Assembly: GCF_003852545.1 (NCBI RefSeq)
Contig: NZ_QAJR01000027.1
Coordinates: forward strand, 1 to 45,107
Length of the DNA: 45,107 nt
Reading direction: 5' to 3'
DNA from: Acidovorax sp. FJL06
GTDB taxonomy: Bacteria > Pseudomonadota > Gammaproteobacteria > Burkholderiales > Burkholderiaceae_C
The notes below the pieces were generated by a model. That model was not told the origin of the DNA, searched no databases, and saw only the letters and a list, made by a program, of their open reading frames with translations. A program made the translations under genes and the position numbers. This document shows, piece by piece, positions 23,766 through 32,361 of this stretch (the first letter of the stretch is position 1; each line of letters starts with the position of its first letter).

Positions 23766-23843
23766 TTCGAATGCTTTGAGTATCAGAATGGCCTCTTGCG
23801 CTCACCCCATCAGCGCAAGCAGCTACTCATTCGATAGCAATTC
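23766..23843. repeat. Dispersed AT-tract palindromic repeat, DUF58-transglutaminase gap
   Basis: The gap has TTGCGCT-caccccatc-AGCGCAA followed by GCAGCTACT and ATTCGATAGCAAT. The block order matches the related copies (GCGC arms, CAGCTA, then ATAGCA). It fills most of the 118 bases between the two genes. Confidence 0.5.
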
Positions 23844-23876
23844 AGCCCTCCAGCCCCTGGCGCACTCCGCCTTGCC

Positions 23877-25925
23877 ATGACCCTGCGCCAAACCCTCCAC
23901 GCCCTGCCCCGCGACGCCCGCGACACGCTGTTTCTGCTGTGCGTGATCGCCTGGGTGATTGCGCCGCAGGTGAACGCGCTGCCGGCCTGGGCCAGCCTGC
24001 TGGCGGGCGGCCTGCTGCTGTGGCGTGGCTGGCTGGCCTGGAAGGGCCGGTCCCTGCCCACGCGCTGGGTGCTCGCCATCCCGCTGATCCTGGCCGTGGG
24101 CGGCACGCTGTACACACACCGCACCATCCTGGGCCGCGACGCGGGCGTGACGCTGATCGTGATGCTGCTGGCGCTCAAGACGCTGGAGCTGCGGGCGCGG
24201 CGCGATGCCATGGTGGTCTTCTTCCTGGGCTTCTTCACGATGCTCAGCAACTTCTTCTTTTCGCAGTCGCTGTTCACCGCCGCTGCCATGCTGGTGGCAC
24301 TGCTCGGGCTCCTGGCGGCCCTGGTCAATGCACACATGCCCGTGGGCCGCCCACCGCTGGCGCAAACGCTGCGCACGGCCGGCACCATGGCGCTGCTGGG
24401 TGCGCCCATCATGGCCGCGCTGTTCATGCTGTTCCCGCGCATGGCGCCGCTGTGGGGCATGCCCAGCGACACCATGGCCGGGCGCAGCGGGCTGTCAGGC
24501 GTCATGAAGGTGGGCAACATCGCCGAGCTGGCGCTGGACGACAGCGTGGCGATGCGCGTGCGCTTTGACAACCCCGGCGGTGGCGCCCCCCCCCAAAGCG
24601 AGCTGTACTTTCGCGGCCCGGTGTTCGGGGCCTTTGACGGCAGCGAATGGCATCCGCTCTCTGCCCGCACCGGCGACATCCCCCTCTCGCGCGGCAGCAC
24701 CTCTGCCAACCTGCAGGTACGGGGCGAGCCCGTGCGCTACGAAGTGACGCTGGAGCCCCACCAGCAACCCTGGCTGCTGCTGCTCGATGCCGCCGTGGAC
24801 AAACCCGCCATCGCCGGCATGGACACGTTCATGACGCAGGACCTGCAGTGGCTCACCAGCCGCCCCATCACCGACGTGGCCCGCTACAAGGCCGTGAGCT
24901 ACCCCCAGTTCACCCACGGCCCCGGCGCCCCAACCCCCAGCCTGCGCGCCTACGCCGAACTGCCCACCGGCTTCAACCCCCGCACGCTGGCGCTGGCCCA
25001 GCAGATGCAGAACGCCCCTGAGATCACGCCCCGCCCTGCCCAGGACAGGGCCGAAGCCCTGGTCAACGCCGCCCTTGCGCGCCTGCGCACTGGCGGCTAC
25101 ACCTACACGCTGGAGCCCGGTGTGTACGGCCAGCACACGGCCGACGAGTTCTGGTTTGACCGCAAGCAGGGGTTTTGTGAACACATCGCCTCGTCCTTCG
25201 TGGTGCTGATGCGTGCGCTGGACATTCCCGCGCGCATCGTCACCGGCTACCAGGGCGGCGACCGCAACCCCGTGGACGGCCTCTGGACAGTGCGCCAGAG
25301 CGACGCCCATGCCTGGGCCGAAGTCTGGCTGGCCGGGCGCGGCTGGGTGCGGATCGACCCCACGAGCGCCGTGGCCCCCGGGCGCACCGGGGCGTTTGAA
25401 CGGCTGCGCGCGCCCCAGGGCGCGCTGGCAGCGGCCATGGGCACGGTGATCAGCCCCGGCCTGGCACAAAGCCTGCGCGCGGTGTGGGAAGCCGTCAACA
25501 ACAGCTGGAACCAGTGGGTGCTCAACTACACCCAAAGCCGCCAGCTCGACCTGCTCAAATCCCTGGGCTTTGAATCGCCCAGCTGGCAGGACCTGACCAC
25601 GGTGCTGGGCATCCTGATCATCGTGGCCGCCCTGGGCGGCATGGCCTGGAGCCTGTGGGAGCGCAGCCAACACGACCCCTGGCTGCGCTTGCTGGCCCGC
25701 GCACGCCAGCGCCTGGCGCGCGCCGGGCTGGTGCTGCCCCCCACCCTGCCACCCCGCGCCATGGCCCAGCGGGTGCAGGCACAATTCGGCGCCCCCGCCA
25801 CCCCCGTGGCCGACTGGCTGCTGCGCCTGGAACGCCTGCGCTATGCCCCCCACCCCGAAACCGAATGGAGCAGCCTGCGGCGCGAGTTCCGCACGCTGCC
25901 CTGGCCTCCCGCGCCCAAACCCTGA
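23877..25925 (+). CDS. TgpA-type transglutaminase membrane protein
   Basis: A 682-residue protein with about five to six N-terminal transmembrane segments (residues 15-190, DUF3488-like), a periplasmic transglutaminase-like domain and one further membrane segment near 575-595 (VLGILIIVAALGGMAWSLW). The Cys-His-Asp triad is visible as Cys434 in KQGFCEHIASSF, His in SDAHAWAEVW and Asp in VRIDPTSAV. This is the architecture of Pseudomonas TgpA, a periplasmic protein important for viability there. It follows the DUF58 gene and precedes mltB by 9 bases, suggesting a joint role in peptidoglycan or periplasmic protein processing. Confidence 0.93.
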   Translation: MTLRQTLHALPRDARDTLFLLCVIAWVIAPQVNALPAWASLLAGGLLLWRGWLAWKGRSLPTRWVLAIPLILAVGGTLYTHRTILGRDAGVTLIVMLLALKTLELRARRDAMVVFFLGFFTMLSNFFFSQSLFTAAAMLVALLGLLAALVNAHMPVGRPPLAQTLRTAGTMALLGAPIMAALFMLFPRMAPLWGMPSDTMAGRSGLSGVMKVGNIAELALDDSVAMRVRFDNPGGGAPPQSELYFRGPVFGAFDGSEWHPLSARTGDIPLSRGSTSANLQVRGEPVRYEVTLEPHQQPWLLLLDAAVDKPAIAGMDTFMTQDLQWLTSRPITDVARYKAVSYPQFTHGPGAPTPSLRAYAELPTGFNPRTLALAQQMQNAPEITPRPAQDRAEALVNAALARLRTGGYTYTLEPGVYGQHTADEFWFDRKQGFCEHIASSFVVLMRALDIPARIVTGYQGGDRNPVDGLWTVRQSDAHAWAEVWLAGRGWVRIDPTSAVAPGRTGAFERLRAPQGALAAAMGTVISPGLAQSLRAVWEAVNNSWNQWVLNYTQSRQLDLLKSLGFESPSWQDLTTVLGILIIVAALGGMAWSLWERSQHDPWLRLLARARQRLARAGLVLPPTLPPRAMAQRVQAQFGAPATPVADWLLRLERLRYAPHPETEWSSLRREFRTLPWPPAPKP

Positions 25926-25934
25926 CCCCCGTAC

Positions 25935-27017
25935 ATGCAGCAGAGACTTCGATCCATCACGATAGCTATCGCTTTGATAGCTGCCAGCGCAATACCAGCA
26001 GGCGCTAGCCCGCAAAAAAACGCGAAACCCACCGCCTCCAAACAAAAAAGTGCCGTGCTCTACGCCGCGCGCCCCGAGGCCCTGCAGTTTGCCGACGACC
26101 TGGCCGCACGCCGCGACCTGGACCGCGAATGGGTGCGCCAGGCGATTGGCCAGGCGCACTTCCTGCCCCAGGTGCCCAAGCTCATGCTGCCGCCCGCCAA
26201 GGGCCAGGCCAAGAACTGGCGCGTGTACCGCAGCCGGTTTGTGGAGCCGATCCGCATCCGCGCAGGCGTGCGCTTCTGGCAGCAGAACCAGGCGGCGCTG
26301 GAGCGGGCCGAGCGCGAATACGGTGTGCCCGCCGAAATCATCGTGGGCATCATCGGCGTAGAGACCATCTACGGCCAGCAGATGGGCAACTTCCGCGTGA
26401 TGGACGCGCTGGCCACGCTGGCCTTTGACTTCCCTGCAGCCCACCCGCGCGCCCAAGAGCGCACCGAATTCTTCCGCCGCGAGCTGGAGCAGTTCCTGAG
26501 CCTCACCAACCGCAGCAACACCGACCCCTTCGAGCCGCGCGGCAGCTACGCCGGGGCCATGGGCCTGGGCCAGTTCATGCCGTCGAGCTGGGTGCGCTAC
26601 GCCATCGACTTCGATGGCGACGGCCGGGTGGACCTGTTCAACAGCCCAGCCGACGCCATCGGCTCGGTGGCCAACTACTTTCGCGGCCACGGCTGGACGC
26701 CGGGCATGCCCACGCACTTCGGGGTGCAGTTCGACACCGGCCGGCTGCAGCTCGACGACCTGCTGGCCCCCGACATCCTGCCCACCTTCAGCGTGGCCAG
26801 CATGCGGGCCTTGGGCGCCGTGCTCGACGCCGCAGGCGTGCAGCACACCGGTCCACTCGCACTGGTGGAGCTGCAGAACGGCGGCGATGCGCCCAGCTAC
26901 GTGGCAGGCACCGAGAACTTCTACGCCATCACCCGCTACAACTGGTCGAGCTACTACGCGATGGCGGTGATCGAACTGGGGCGGGAGGTGGCGGCCGCAC
27001 GCAACGGGGCCCAATGA
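25935..27017 (+). CDS. mltB: Lytic murein transglycosylase B family
   Basis: A 360-residue peptidoglycan lytic transglycosylase that cleaves the MurNAc-GlcNAc bond with formation of 1,6-anhydro-MurNAc. An N-terminal signal peptide (about 1-24, ITIAIALIAASAIPAGAS) lacks an obvious lipobox Cys, so it may be soluble periplasmic rather than outer-membrane anchored. The catalytic Glu143 sits in VGIIGVETIYGQQMGN; other family motifs are FEPRGSYAGAMGLGQFMPSSW and DFDGDGRVDLFNS. The signal peptide is coded largely by a dispersed repeat element. It is the last gene of the moxR cluster. Confidence 0.92.
   Translation: MQQRLRSITIAIALIAASAIPAGASPQKNAKPTASKQKSAVLYAARPEALQFADDLAARRDLDREWVRQAIGQAHFLPQVPKLMLPPAKGQAKNWRVYRSRFVEPIRIRAGVRFWQQNQAALERAEREYGVPAEIIVGIIGVETIYGQQMGNFRVMDALATLAFDFPAAHPRAQERTEFFRRELEQFLSLTNRSNTDPFEPRGSYAGAMGLGQFMPSSWVRYAIDFDGDGRVDLFNSPADAIGSVANYFRGHGWTPGMPTHFGVQFDTGRLQLDDLLAPDILPTFSVASMRALGAVLDAAGVQHTGPLALVELQNGGDAPSYVAGTENFYAITRYNWSSYYAMAVIELGREVAAARNGAQ
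25961..26009 (+). repeat. Dispersed repeat coding the MltB signal peptide core
   Basis: ATAGCTATCGCTTTGATAGC, TGCCAGCGC, spacer, AGGCGCTAG follows the order of the repeat family in the opposite direction to the 14442 copy. The frame through it reads as alternating small and hydrophobic residues (IAIALIAASAIPAGAS), ideal for a signal peptide h-region. It is likely an insertion that was co-opted as coding sequence, or a signal peptide extended over the repeat. Confidence 0.55.
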
Positions 27018-27060
27018 GGCACTGGCGCTGCGACACCTGCAGCGCCGGTCATCGCAGCTC

Positions 27061-28410
27061 TCAGGGGCGCTGCATCTGGCAGCTGTGCGGCTGCTGCGCC
27101 TTGGCAGCCGCGATCTGCCGCACCACGCGAAAACCGTAGCCCGAGCCTTCCACATCGAACTTCACGCCCGGTGCGCCCTTCTTGTCCATCACGCCCACCA
27201 CCAGCGCCTGCTGGAACTGGTGGTCCGCAGCGCGCATGCTGCCGCCCTGGCCGGAGAGCTGCACATTGGCGCTTTCCATTTGCCGCGCAATGGCCACGGT
27301 GTCGGTGCTGCCCGCGCGCTCGATCGACTGGGCCAGCGCCTCCACCATGAGCTGCATGCGCATGTGCACGTAGTCGTCCTGCGGTTTGGGGAAACGTGTG
27401 CGGAACGACTGGTAGAACGCCTCGCTCTGCGCCCCCGGCACGTTGGGCAGCCAGTCGGCCACCGCCACCACTTTGCCGATGCCTGCATCACCGATGGCAG
27501 CGGGCGCACCCAGGGCGTTGCCGTAGAAGGTGTAGAAGCTGCCCTCGTAGCCCACATCCCGCGCGGCCTTCACCAGCAGCGTCAGGTCGTTGCCCCAGTT
27601 GCCGGTCACCACGGCCTGCGCGCCGCTGCTCTTGATCTTGACGGCGTACGGAGCAAAGTCCTTCACGCGGCCGATGGGATGCAGCTCCTCGCCCACCACC
27701 GCCACATCGGGGCGCTGGGCGGCCAGCTGCTTCTTCGCTTCGCGCAATACGGCCTGGCCAAAGCTGTAGTCCTGGCCGATGAGGTAGACGCTCTTGATGG
27801 CCTTGTCTTCGCGCATCACCTCCATGAGCGCGGCCATGCGCATGTCGGCATGGGCATCGAAGCGGAAGTGCCAGAAGCTGCATTTCTCGTTGGTGAGGAT
27901 GGGGTCCACCGCCGAGTAGTTCAGGAAGATCACGCGCTTGCCCGGCTCGCGCTCGTTGTGCTTGTTGATGGCCTCGATCAGCACGGCGGCGGTGGCCGAC
28001 GAGTTGCCTTGCAAGATGACCTGCGCGCCGTCGTCGATGGCCGCGCGCAAGGCCGACAGTGCCTCTTCGTTCTGGCCCTTGCTGTCGTAGCGCTCCAGGG
28101 CCAACGGGCGGGGGCCGCCGCTGCTGGCGGGCAGCTGCACGCCGCCGCGCGCGTTCACACGCTCCATCGCCCAGTACACGTTGCGGTAGACCGCTTCGCC
28201 CGTGTTGGCGAACGCGCCCGACAGGCTTTCAATCAGCGCCACTTTCACCGGCCTGGCCTGCGCTGTCGCAGCAGTGCCACCGGGGGCCCCCTGGGCATGG
28301 CTGGCGGACAAGGGCGCAAAAGCGCAAACCAGTGCGGTGGCAATAGCCAAAACCGGTTGACGTAATGCCGCTGCGCCCTTTTTCAAGCCCACGAATTGCA
28401 ATTTATTCAT
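27061..28410 (-). CDS. Large LivK-type ABC receptor (orphan)
   Basis: A 449-residue periplasmic binding protein of the branched-chain amino acid receptor type. A signal peptide (LAIATALVCAFAPLSASHAQ) is followed by VKVALIESLSGAFANTGEAVYRN, EAINKHNEREPGKRVIFLNYSAVDP, and SVYLIGQDYSFGQAVL of the second lobe. ATG 28410 with AAGGGA upstream gives MNKLQFVGLKKG; the frame extends to 28449 but without signal-like features. A Cys-containing segment NEKCSFWHFRFDAHADMR resembles receptors of urea/amide or aromatic-compound uptake. No permease genes flank it. The C-terminus ends in a short Gln-rich tail. Confidence 0.88.
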   Translation of the reverse strand: MNKLQFVGLKKGAAALRQPVLAIATALVCAFAPLSASHAQGAPGGTAATAQARPVKVALIESLSGAFANTGEAVYRNVYWAMERVNARGGVQLPASSGGPRPLALERYDSKGQNEEALSALRAAIDDGAQVILQGNSSATAAVLIEAINKHNEREPGKRVIFLNYSAVDPILTNEKCSFWHFRFDAHADMRMAALMEVMREDKAIKSVYLIGQDYSFGQAVLREAKKQLAAQRPDVAVVGEELHPIGRVKDFAPYAVKIKSSGAQAVVTGNWGNDLTLLVKAARDVGYEGSFYTFYGNALGAPAAIGDAGIGKVVAVADWLPNVPGAQSEAFYQSFRTRFPKPQDDYVHMRMQLMVEALAQSIERAGSTDTVAIARQMESANVQLSGQGGSMRAADHQFQQALVVGVMDKKGAPGVKFDVEGSGYGFRVVRQIAAAKAQQPHSCQMQRP

Positions 28411-28503
28411 GCCACTTTTTCCCTTGAAAAGCGACGCAGCCGTACACAACTCCTTGGCATGCGGCGACCACGTCGAGAGCCGCGCAGTTTATAGGAGTTA
28501 CCC

Positions 28504-28893
28504 ATGATCTTCGCCCCTGTGATCCGCCGCGCCGCTTATGCCCAGGCCCCCCGTTCCGCCGACCTCGCGCTGCAGCGTTTTCTGATGGGCGCGCTGGCCG
28601 AGCCCGTGGCCGCACGCTCTGCGGGCTGCTCCGTGACCCAGGACGACAAGACCACCACCTTGCAGCTGGATGTGCCGGGCCTGGCCCGCGAGCAGCTCTC
28701 GATCAGCATCGAAGGCAACCAGGTGCGCCTGTCCAGCGTGGAAGGCGCCCCACGCCAGGTGCAGCGCGCCTGGGAGCTGGCGGCCGACATCGATGCCGCC
28801 AACAGCAGCGCCCAACTGGAAAACGGCGTGCTGACGCTGACCCTGGCCAAGCTGGAACCCGTGAGCAAGGCCACCACGCTCGCGATCCACTAA
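28504..28893 (+). CDS. Small heat-shock protein (Hsp20/alpha-crystallin)
   Basis: A 129-residue protein with an alpha-crystallin domain at about residues 42-125: CSVTQDDKTTTLQLDVPGLAREQLSISIEGNQVRL in outline, then LENGVLTLTLAKLEP, the conserved beta-sandwich ending. The N-terminal arm is short. Such proteins hold unfolding proteins as ATP-independent oligomers. AGGAG precedes ATG 28504. It is divergent from the receptor gene at 28410, and two inverted repeats lie downstream. The C-terminal I-X-I motif of many Hsp20 proteins is not evident, so oligomer assembly may differ. Confidence 0.82.
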   Translation: MIFAPVIRRAAYAQAPRSADLALQRFLMGALAEPVAARSAGCSVTQDDKTTTLQLDVPGLAREQLSISIEGNQVRLSSVEGAPRQVQRAWELAADIDAANSSAQLENGVLTLTLAKLEPVSKATTLAIH

Positions 28894-28935
28894 AGCCCGC
28901 GCGCACTGAACTTCACAAGACAAGCACCCCAAACA

Positions 28936-29003
28936 AAAACCGTTCGGGCTGCGCTGGTCGAAGCCTTGCGCGACGCTTCGACCAGCTCCGCGTGAACGGT
29001 TTT
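28936..29003. repeat. Large inverted repeat downstream of hsp20
   Basis: AAAACCGTTC (28936-28945) pairs with GAACGGTTTT (28994-29003), and inside these GCTGGTCGAAGC (28953-28964) pairs with GCTTCGACCAGC (28975-28986). The result is a 68-base near-perfect hairpin. It lies between convergent genes and precedes a second terminator, so it may be a dispersed hairpin element that aids termination. Confidence 0.75.
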
Positions 29004-29034
29004 GTTTTGTTCCGTTCTATTCTGGTCATTGAAT

Positions 29035-29074
29035 AAAAAGCGCCCCTGCCGCAAATGGCAGGGGCGCTTTTTTT
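29035..29074. terminator. Bidirectional intrinsic terminator
   Basis: AAAAAGCGCCCCTGCC and GGCAGGGGCGCTTTTT form a 16-base-pair stem with a 6-base loop, with seven T residues at the plus-strand end and five on the minus strand. It separates the convergent hsp20 and AraC-family genes and can serve both. Confidence 0.92.
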
Positions 29075-29090
29075 GGGATTCCCGTCAAGA

Positions 29091-30059
29091 TCAATGCGTG
29101 AGGGCCGGAACAGTCCGTGCCCGGTACTCGCTGGGGCTGCATCCCACATGCGCACGGAACACGCGGCTGAAATGGGCGCTGTTGCTGAAGCCCCAGGACA
29201 GCGCGATGTCCGTCACCGAGCGCTGCGCGTGGGCATGGCTGCGCAGGTCGCGCAGGCAGGCCTCCAGGCGGCGGCGCTGGATCATGGCGGCCAGGGTGTC
29301 CTGCTCGTCGGCCACCGCGTTGTACAGGTGGCGCTTGCTGCAGTTCAGGGCCTGTGCGATGCGGTCGATGGTGAGCTCGGGGTCGCCCAGGTGGCGGTCG
29401 ATGTACTGGGTGATGCGGTCGCGCAGCGCCTCGCGCTGCGACACGGCGCTCTCCTGCCCGTTGCGCTCCAGCAGCGACAGCTGCACCAGGTGCGTGATCA
29501 CGTCGGCCACACCATCGGCCGCAGCGTCGGACATGCTGGGCAGCTCGGTGAAAGCGGCGCGCATGGTGTCCCATGCCAGGCGCGACACGCCCGTGGTGCC
29601 TGAAAACCGCTGCACCATCAGATCATCGAGCTTGAGCCTGCGCTCGGGCAACTGCTCCTTGGGGATCATCAGCACCATCTGGCGCACGGCCTCGGGGTTG
29701 CTCACGGCGTAGGCGCGGGTGGTGTCGTACACGCTCCATTCGCCCGGTGACAGCCACACCTGCCGCCCGTTTTGCTCGAAGCAGGCGCGCCCCTGCAGCT
29801 GCGCCACCACCTTGATGTAGGCCCGGTCGCTGCCGCGGATGAGGCTGGGCGTGCGCACCACGCGGTGGCGGCTCACATCGAGCTGGCACAGGTTGACGTA
29901 GCCCGCCTGCCCCGAGGTGATGTGGCCTGCGAAGGCCTCGTCGCCGAAGGCATCGGACTCCAGCCCGCCAATGAGGCGCCACACCGCATCGCCCCACAGG
30001 TGCAGGCGGTCGCGCGGTGCCACGGTGTCGGTGGATACCTCGGTCAAGGTGTGGGCCAT
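29091..30059 (-). CDS. AraC-family transcriptional regulator
   Basis: A 322-residue regulator with an N-terminal AraC-binding-like domain (about 1-200, including GEWSVYDTTRAYAVSN) and a C-terminal AraC DNA-binding domain (about 215-315) with two helix-turn-helix motifs: TIDRIAQALNCSKRHLYNAV and VTDIALSWGFSNSAHFSRVFRAHVG. The form resembles FeaR, which activates aromatic amine/aldehyde catabolism genes. ATG 30059 with GGAGA upstream is chosen over the longer frame to 30185. It is divergent from the ABC importer plus aldehyde dehydrogenase operon and probably controls it. Confidence 0.92.
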   Translation of the reverse strand: MAHTLTEVSTDTVAPRDRLHLWGDAVWRLIGGLESDAFGDEAFAGHITSGQAGYVNLCQLDVSRHRVVRTPSLIRGSDRAYIKVVAQLQGRACFEQNGRQVWLSPGEWSVYDTTRAYAVSNPEAVRQMVLMIPKEQLPERRLKLDDLMVQRFSGTTGVSRLAWDTMRAAFTELPSMSDAAADGVADVITHLVQLSLLERNGQESAVSQREALRDRITQYIDRHLGDPELTIDRIAQALNCSKRHLYNAVADEQDTLAAMIQRRRLEACLRDLRSHAHAQRSVTDIALSWGFSNSAHFSRVFRAHVGCSPSEYRARTVPALTH

Positions 30060-30284
30060 GGGTGTCTCCAGTCGTCGGCATGCAGACGGTGCCGCCTGTC
30101 CTGGCCGGATTATCGGCCGCACCCCTATTCCTCGGGCCCGCACGGAAATCCGGGTAAACCCGCTGCCGCCTGCACGCTGGGACAAGGCTTTTGTGCACGC
30201 TCAGCGCAGCAGCCAACGCGGGGGTTTCCTACGATCCGGGCACGGCCTGCACTGCGCGGGCTGCCCATCCGAGGAGACAGAAAA
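30060..30284. promoter_or_regulatory. Divergent promoter region, AraC gene / ABC importer
   Basis: This 225-base gap carries both start regions. The inverted repeat GGCCG (30103-30107) / CGGCC (30114-30118) surrounds GATTAT near its middle. I could not fix -35/-10 elements with confidence. It is the natural binding place for the AraC-type regulator. Confidence 0.4.
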
Positions 30285-31478
30285 ATGGTTCAACAATCCA
30301 AACGCCAATGGATCAAGGGCATGGCCGCCACGGTGGGCGCCATGTCGGTCGCCCCCCACCTGCTGGCCCAGTCGGGCCCCGTGCGCATCGGCTACGCCAT
30401 CGCCCGCACGGGCCCCTGGGCCGCGGGCGCCCAGGTCAGCCAGGAGCCCAACTACCTGCTGTGGGCCGAGCAGGTGAACGCGGCGGGTGGCCTGAGCGTG
30501 AAAGGTACCAAACGCCCCATCGAGCTCATCGGCTACGACGACCGCAGCGAAACCGAAACCTGCGTGCGCACGTTTGAAAAGCTCATGGGCAGCGACAAGG
30601 TGGACCTGATCCTGCCGCCCTGGGGTTCGGGCGCCAACTTCGCCATCGCACCGCTGGCCAACCGCTTTGGCTACCCGCTGCTAGCGCCCACGGCGCTGTC
30701 GCGCAAGCTGATCGACATGAACCTGCCCTACTTCTTCTCGCTGCTGCAGCAGCCCGACAAGATGATGGGCGCGCTGGTGGACATGCTGGTGGCCAACAAC
30801 GTCAAGACCATTGCCATCGTCTACATGGACGACCTGTTTGGCCTGGAGAACTTCGCGGCGCTGAACAACGCGCTCAAGAAAACCAGCATCCAGGTGGTGG
30901 AGCGCAAGAGCTACCCGCTGGGCGTGAAGGACCTGGCCCCCGTGCTGCGCGGCATCAAGGACCAGAACCCCGACGCCTTCATCGGCATCACCTACCCGCC
31001 CGACACCATCCTGGCCAGCCGCCAGGCGCGCGAGGTGGGCCTGAACCCCAAGTTCTTCTACGCCTCGGTGGGCACGGCCTTCCAGCTGTACAAGAACGTG
31101 ATGGCCGCCAACACCGAAGGCGTGATCGGCATGGGTTCGTGGAGCGTGAAGACCAGCCCCGAGGCCAAGGCCTACTTCGACGCCCACGTGAAGAAGTTCA
31201 GCAAGGAGCCCGACCGCTGGGCCAGCGGCCACGCCTGGGCAGGCCTGCAGATCCTGCAGCAGGCCGTGGAGAAGGTGGGCCTGGACCGCAAGGCGCTGCG
31301 CGAGCACATCGCCAAGAACGAGTTCCAAACCATCCTGGGTGGCATCCGCTTCCAGGGCAGCGAGAACGCATCCATCCCCGGCACCGTGAGCCAGTGGCAG
31401 GGCAGCGACTTCGAGGTGGTCTGGCCCAAGGAGCGCGCCACGGCGCAATTGAGCACCTCCAAACCAGCCTGGAAATAA
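30285..31478 (+). CDS. LivK-type periplasmic receptor of the ABC importer
   Basis: A 397-residue receptor that delivers ligand to the downstream LivHMGF-type transporter. The N-terminus QQSKRQWIKGMAATVGAMSVAPHLLAQ is a signal peptide. The mature part begins GPVRIGYAIARTGPWAAGAQVS, then NAAGGLSVKG, IELIGYDDRSET, the second-lobe VKTIAIVYMDDLFGLENF and AWAGLQILQQAVEKVG. ATG 30285 has GAGGAGA 8 bases upstream. The operon ends in an aldehyde dehydrogenase gene and is faced by a FeaR-like regulator, so the ligand may be an aromatic or other aldehyde-yielding compound rather than a branched-chain amino acid. Confidence 0.93.
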   Translation: MVQQSKRQWIKGMAATVGAMSVAPHLLAQSGPVRIGYAIARTGPWAAGAQVSQEPNYLLWAEQVNAAGGLSVKGTKRPIELIGYDDRSETETCVRTFEKLMGSDKVDLILPPWGSGANFAIAPLANRFGYPLLAPTALSRKLIDMNLPYFFSLLQQPDKMMGALVDMLVANNVKTIAIVYMDDLFGLENFAALNNALKKTSIQVVERKSYPLGVKDLAPVLRGIKDQNPDAFIGITYPPDTILASRQAREVGLNPKFFYASVGTAFQLYKNVMAANTEGVIGMGSWSVKTSPEAKAYFDAHVKKFSKEPDRWASGHAWAGLQILQQAVEKVGLDRKALREHIAKNEFQTILGGIRFQGSENASIPGTVSQWQGSDFEVVWPKERATAQLSTSKPAWK

Positions 31479-31482
31479 CAAA

Positions 31483-32361
31483 GTGTCTCTGACTTCCTGG
31501 GCCGAACTGGTCGCCAGTGGCCTCATTACCGGCGGCATCTACGCGCTGGTGGCCATGGGCCTGAACCTGCAGTACGGGCTGATGCGCATCATGAACATCT
31601 CGCATGGCGAGTTCCTGATGCTGGGCGCCTTCCTCACCTGGACGGCGCACACCTTGTGGGGCATCTCGCCGCTGCTGCTCATGCCGCTGGCTTTTGTCGC
31701 ATTGTTTGTGTTGGGCGTGGCGGTGCATGCGCTGTGCTTCAAACGCCTGGCGGCGCGCGCGCCGAACGTGGACGTGTTCGAGGCGCGCAGCCTGATGGTG
31801 GGCTTTGGCCTCATGTTCCTGGTGCAGAACACCGCCCTGCTGATCTGGGGTGGCGACCTGCGCGGCTACGAGTACTTGGCCGACCCGGTGCAGATCGCAG
31901 GCATGCGCTTCACCGAGAACAAGCTGGTGCTGTTCGGCGTGGCGCTGGCGCTGTCGGCCGCGCTGATCGCGCTGCTCAAGCTCACCTTGCTGGGCAAGGC
32001 CGTGCGGGCGCTGATGCAGTCGCCCACGGGGGCGCAGCTGGTAGGCATCAACACGCGGCGCCTGCACCCCATGATGTTCGGCATTGGCCTGGGCCTGTCG
32101 GGCGTGGCGGGGGCCCTGCTGTCGATGACCTACGAGATCTCCCCCTCGATGGGCGAGCCCTACACCGTGACGGCGCTGATCGTGATCACGCTGGGTGGCT
32201 TCGGCAGCCTGGCGGGCAGCCTGGCAGGGGGCCTGCTGCTCGGTGTGGTCGAGGCCCTGGGCATGCATTTCAGCAGCCCCTCGCTCAAGATGCTGCTGAG
32301 CTACGCAGTCTTTATCGGCGTGCTCATCTGGCGCCCCAACGGCCTCTTTTCCAAAAAATGA
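31483..32361 (+). CDS. livH: ABC importer permease, LivH type
   Basis: A 292-residue inner-membrane permease with about eight hydrophobic segments. The N-terminus ASGLITGGIYALVAMGLNLQYGLMRIMNISHGEFLMLGAF in outline is the LivH signature, and the coupling region is SPTGAQLVGINTRRL followed by VTALIVITLGGFGSLAGSLAGGLLLG. The GTG start at 31483 lies 4 bases after the receptor stop with only a weak ribosome site, suggesting translational coupling. Its stop overlaps the start of livM by ATGA. Confidence 0.95.
   Translation: MSLTSWAELVASGLITGGIYALVAMGLNLQYGLMRIMNISHGEFLMLGAFLTWTAHTLWGISPLLLMPLAFVALFVLGVAVHALCFKRLAARAPNVDVFEARSLMVGFGLMFLVQNTALLIWGGDLRGYEYLADPVQIAGMRFTENKLVLFGVALALSAALIALLKLTLLGKAVRALMQSPTGAQLVGINTRRLHPMMFGIGLGLSGVAGALLSMTYEISPSMGEPYTVTALIVITLGGFGSLAGSLAGGLLLGVVEALGMHFSSPSLKMLLSYAVFIGVLIWRPNGLFSKK

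Noticed and set aside
24495-27155. Long minus-strand open frame opposite the transglutaminase and mltB genes
   Set aside because: The plus strand codes two proteins with intact catalytic residues; the minus frame has only low-complexity composition.
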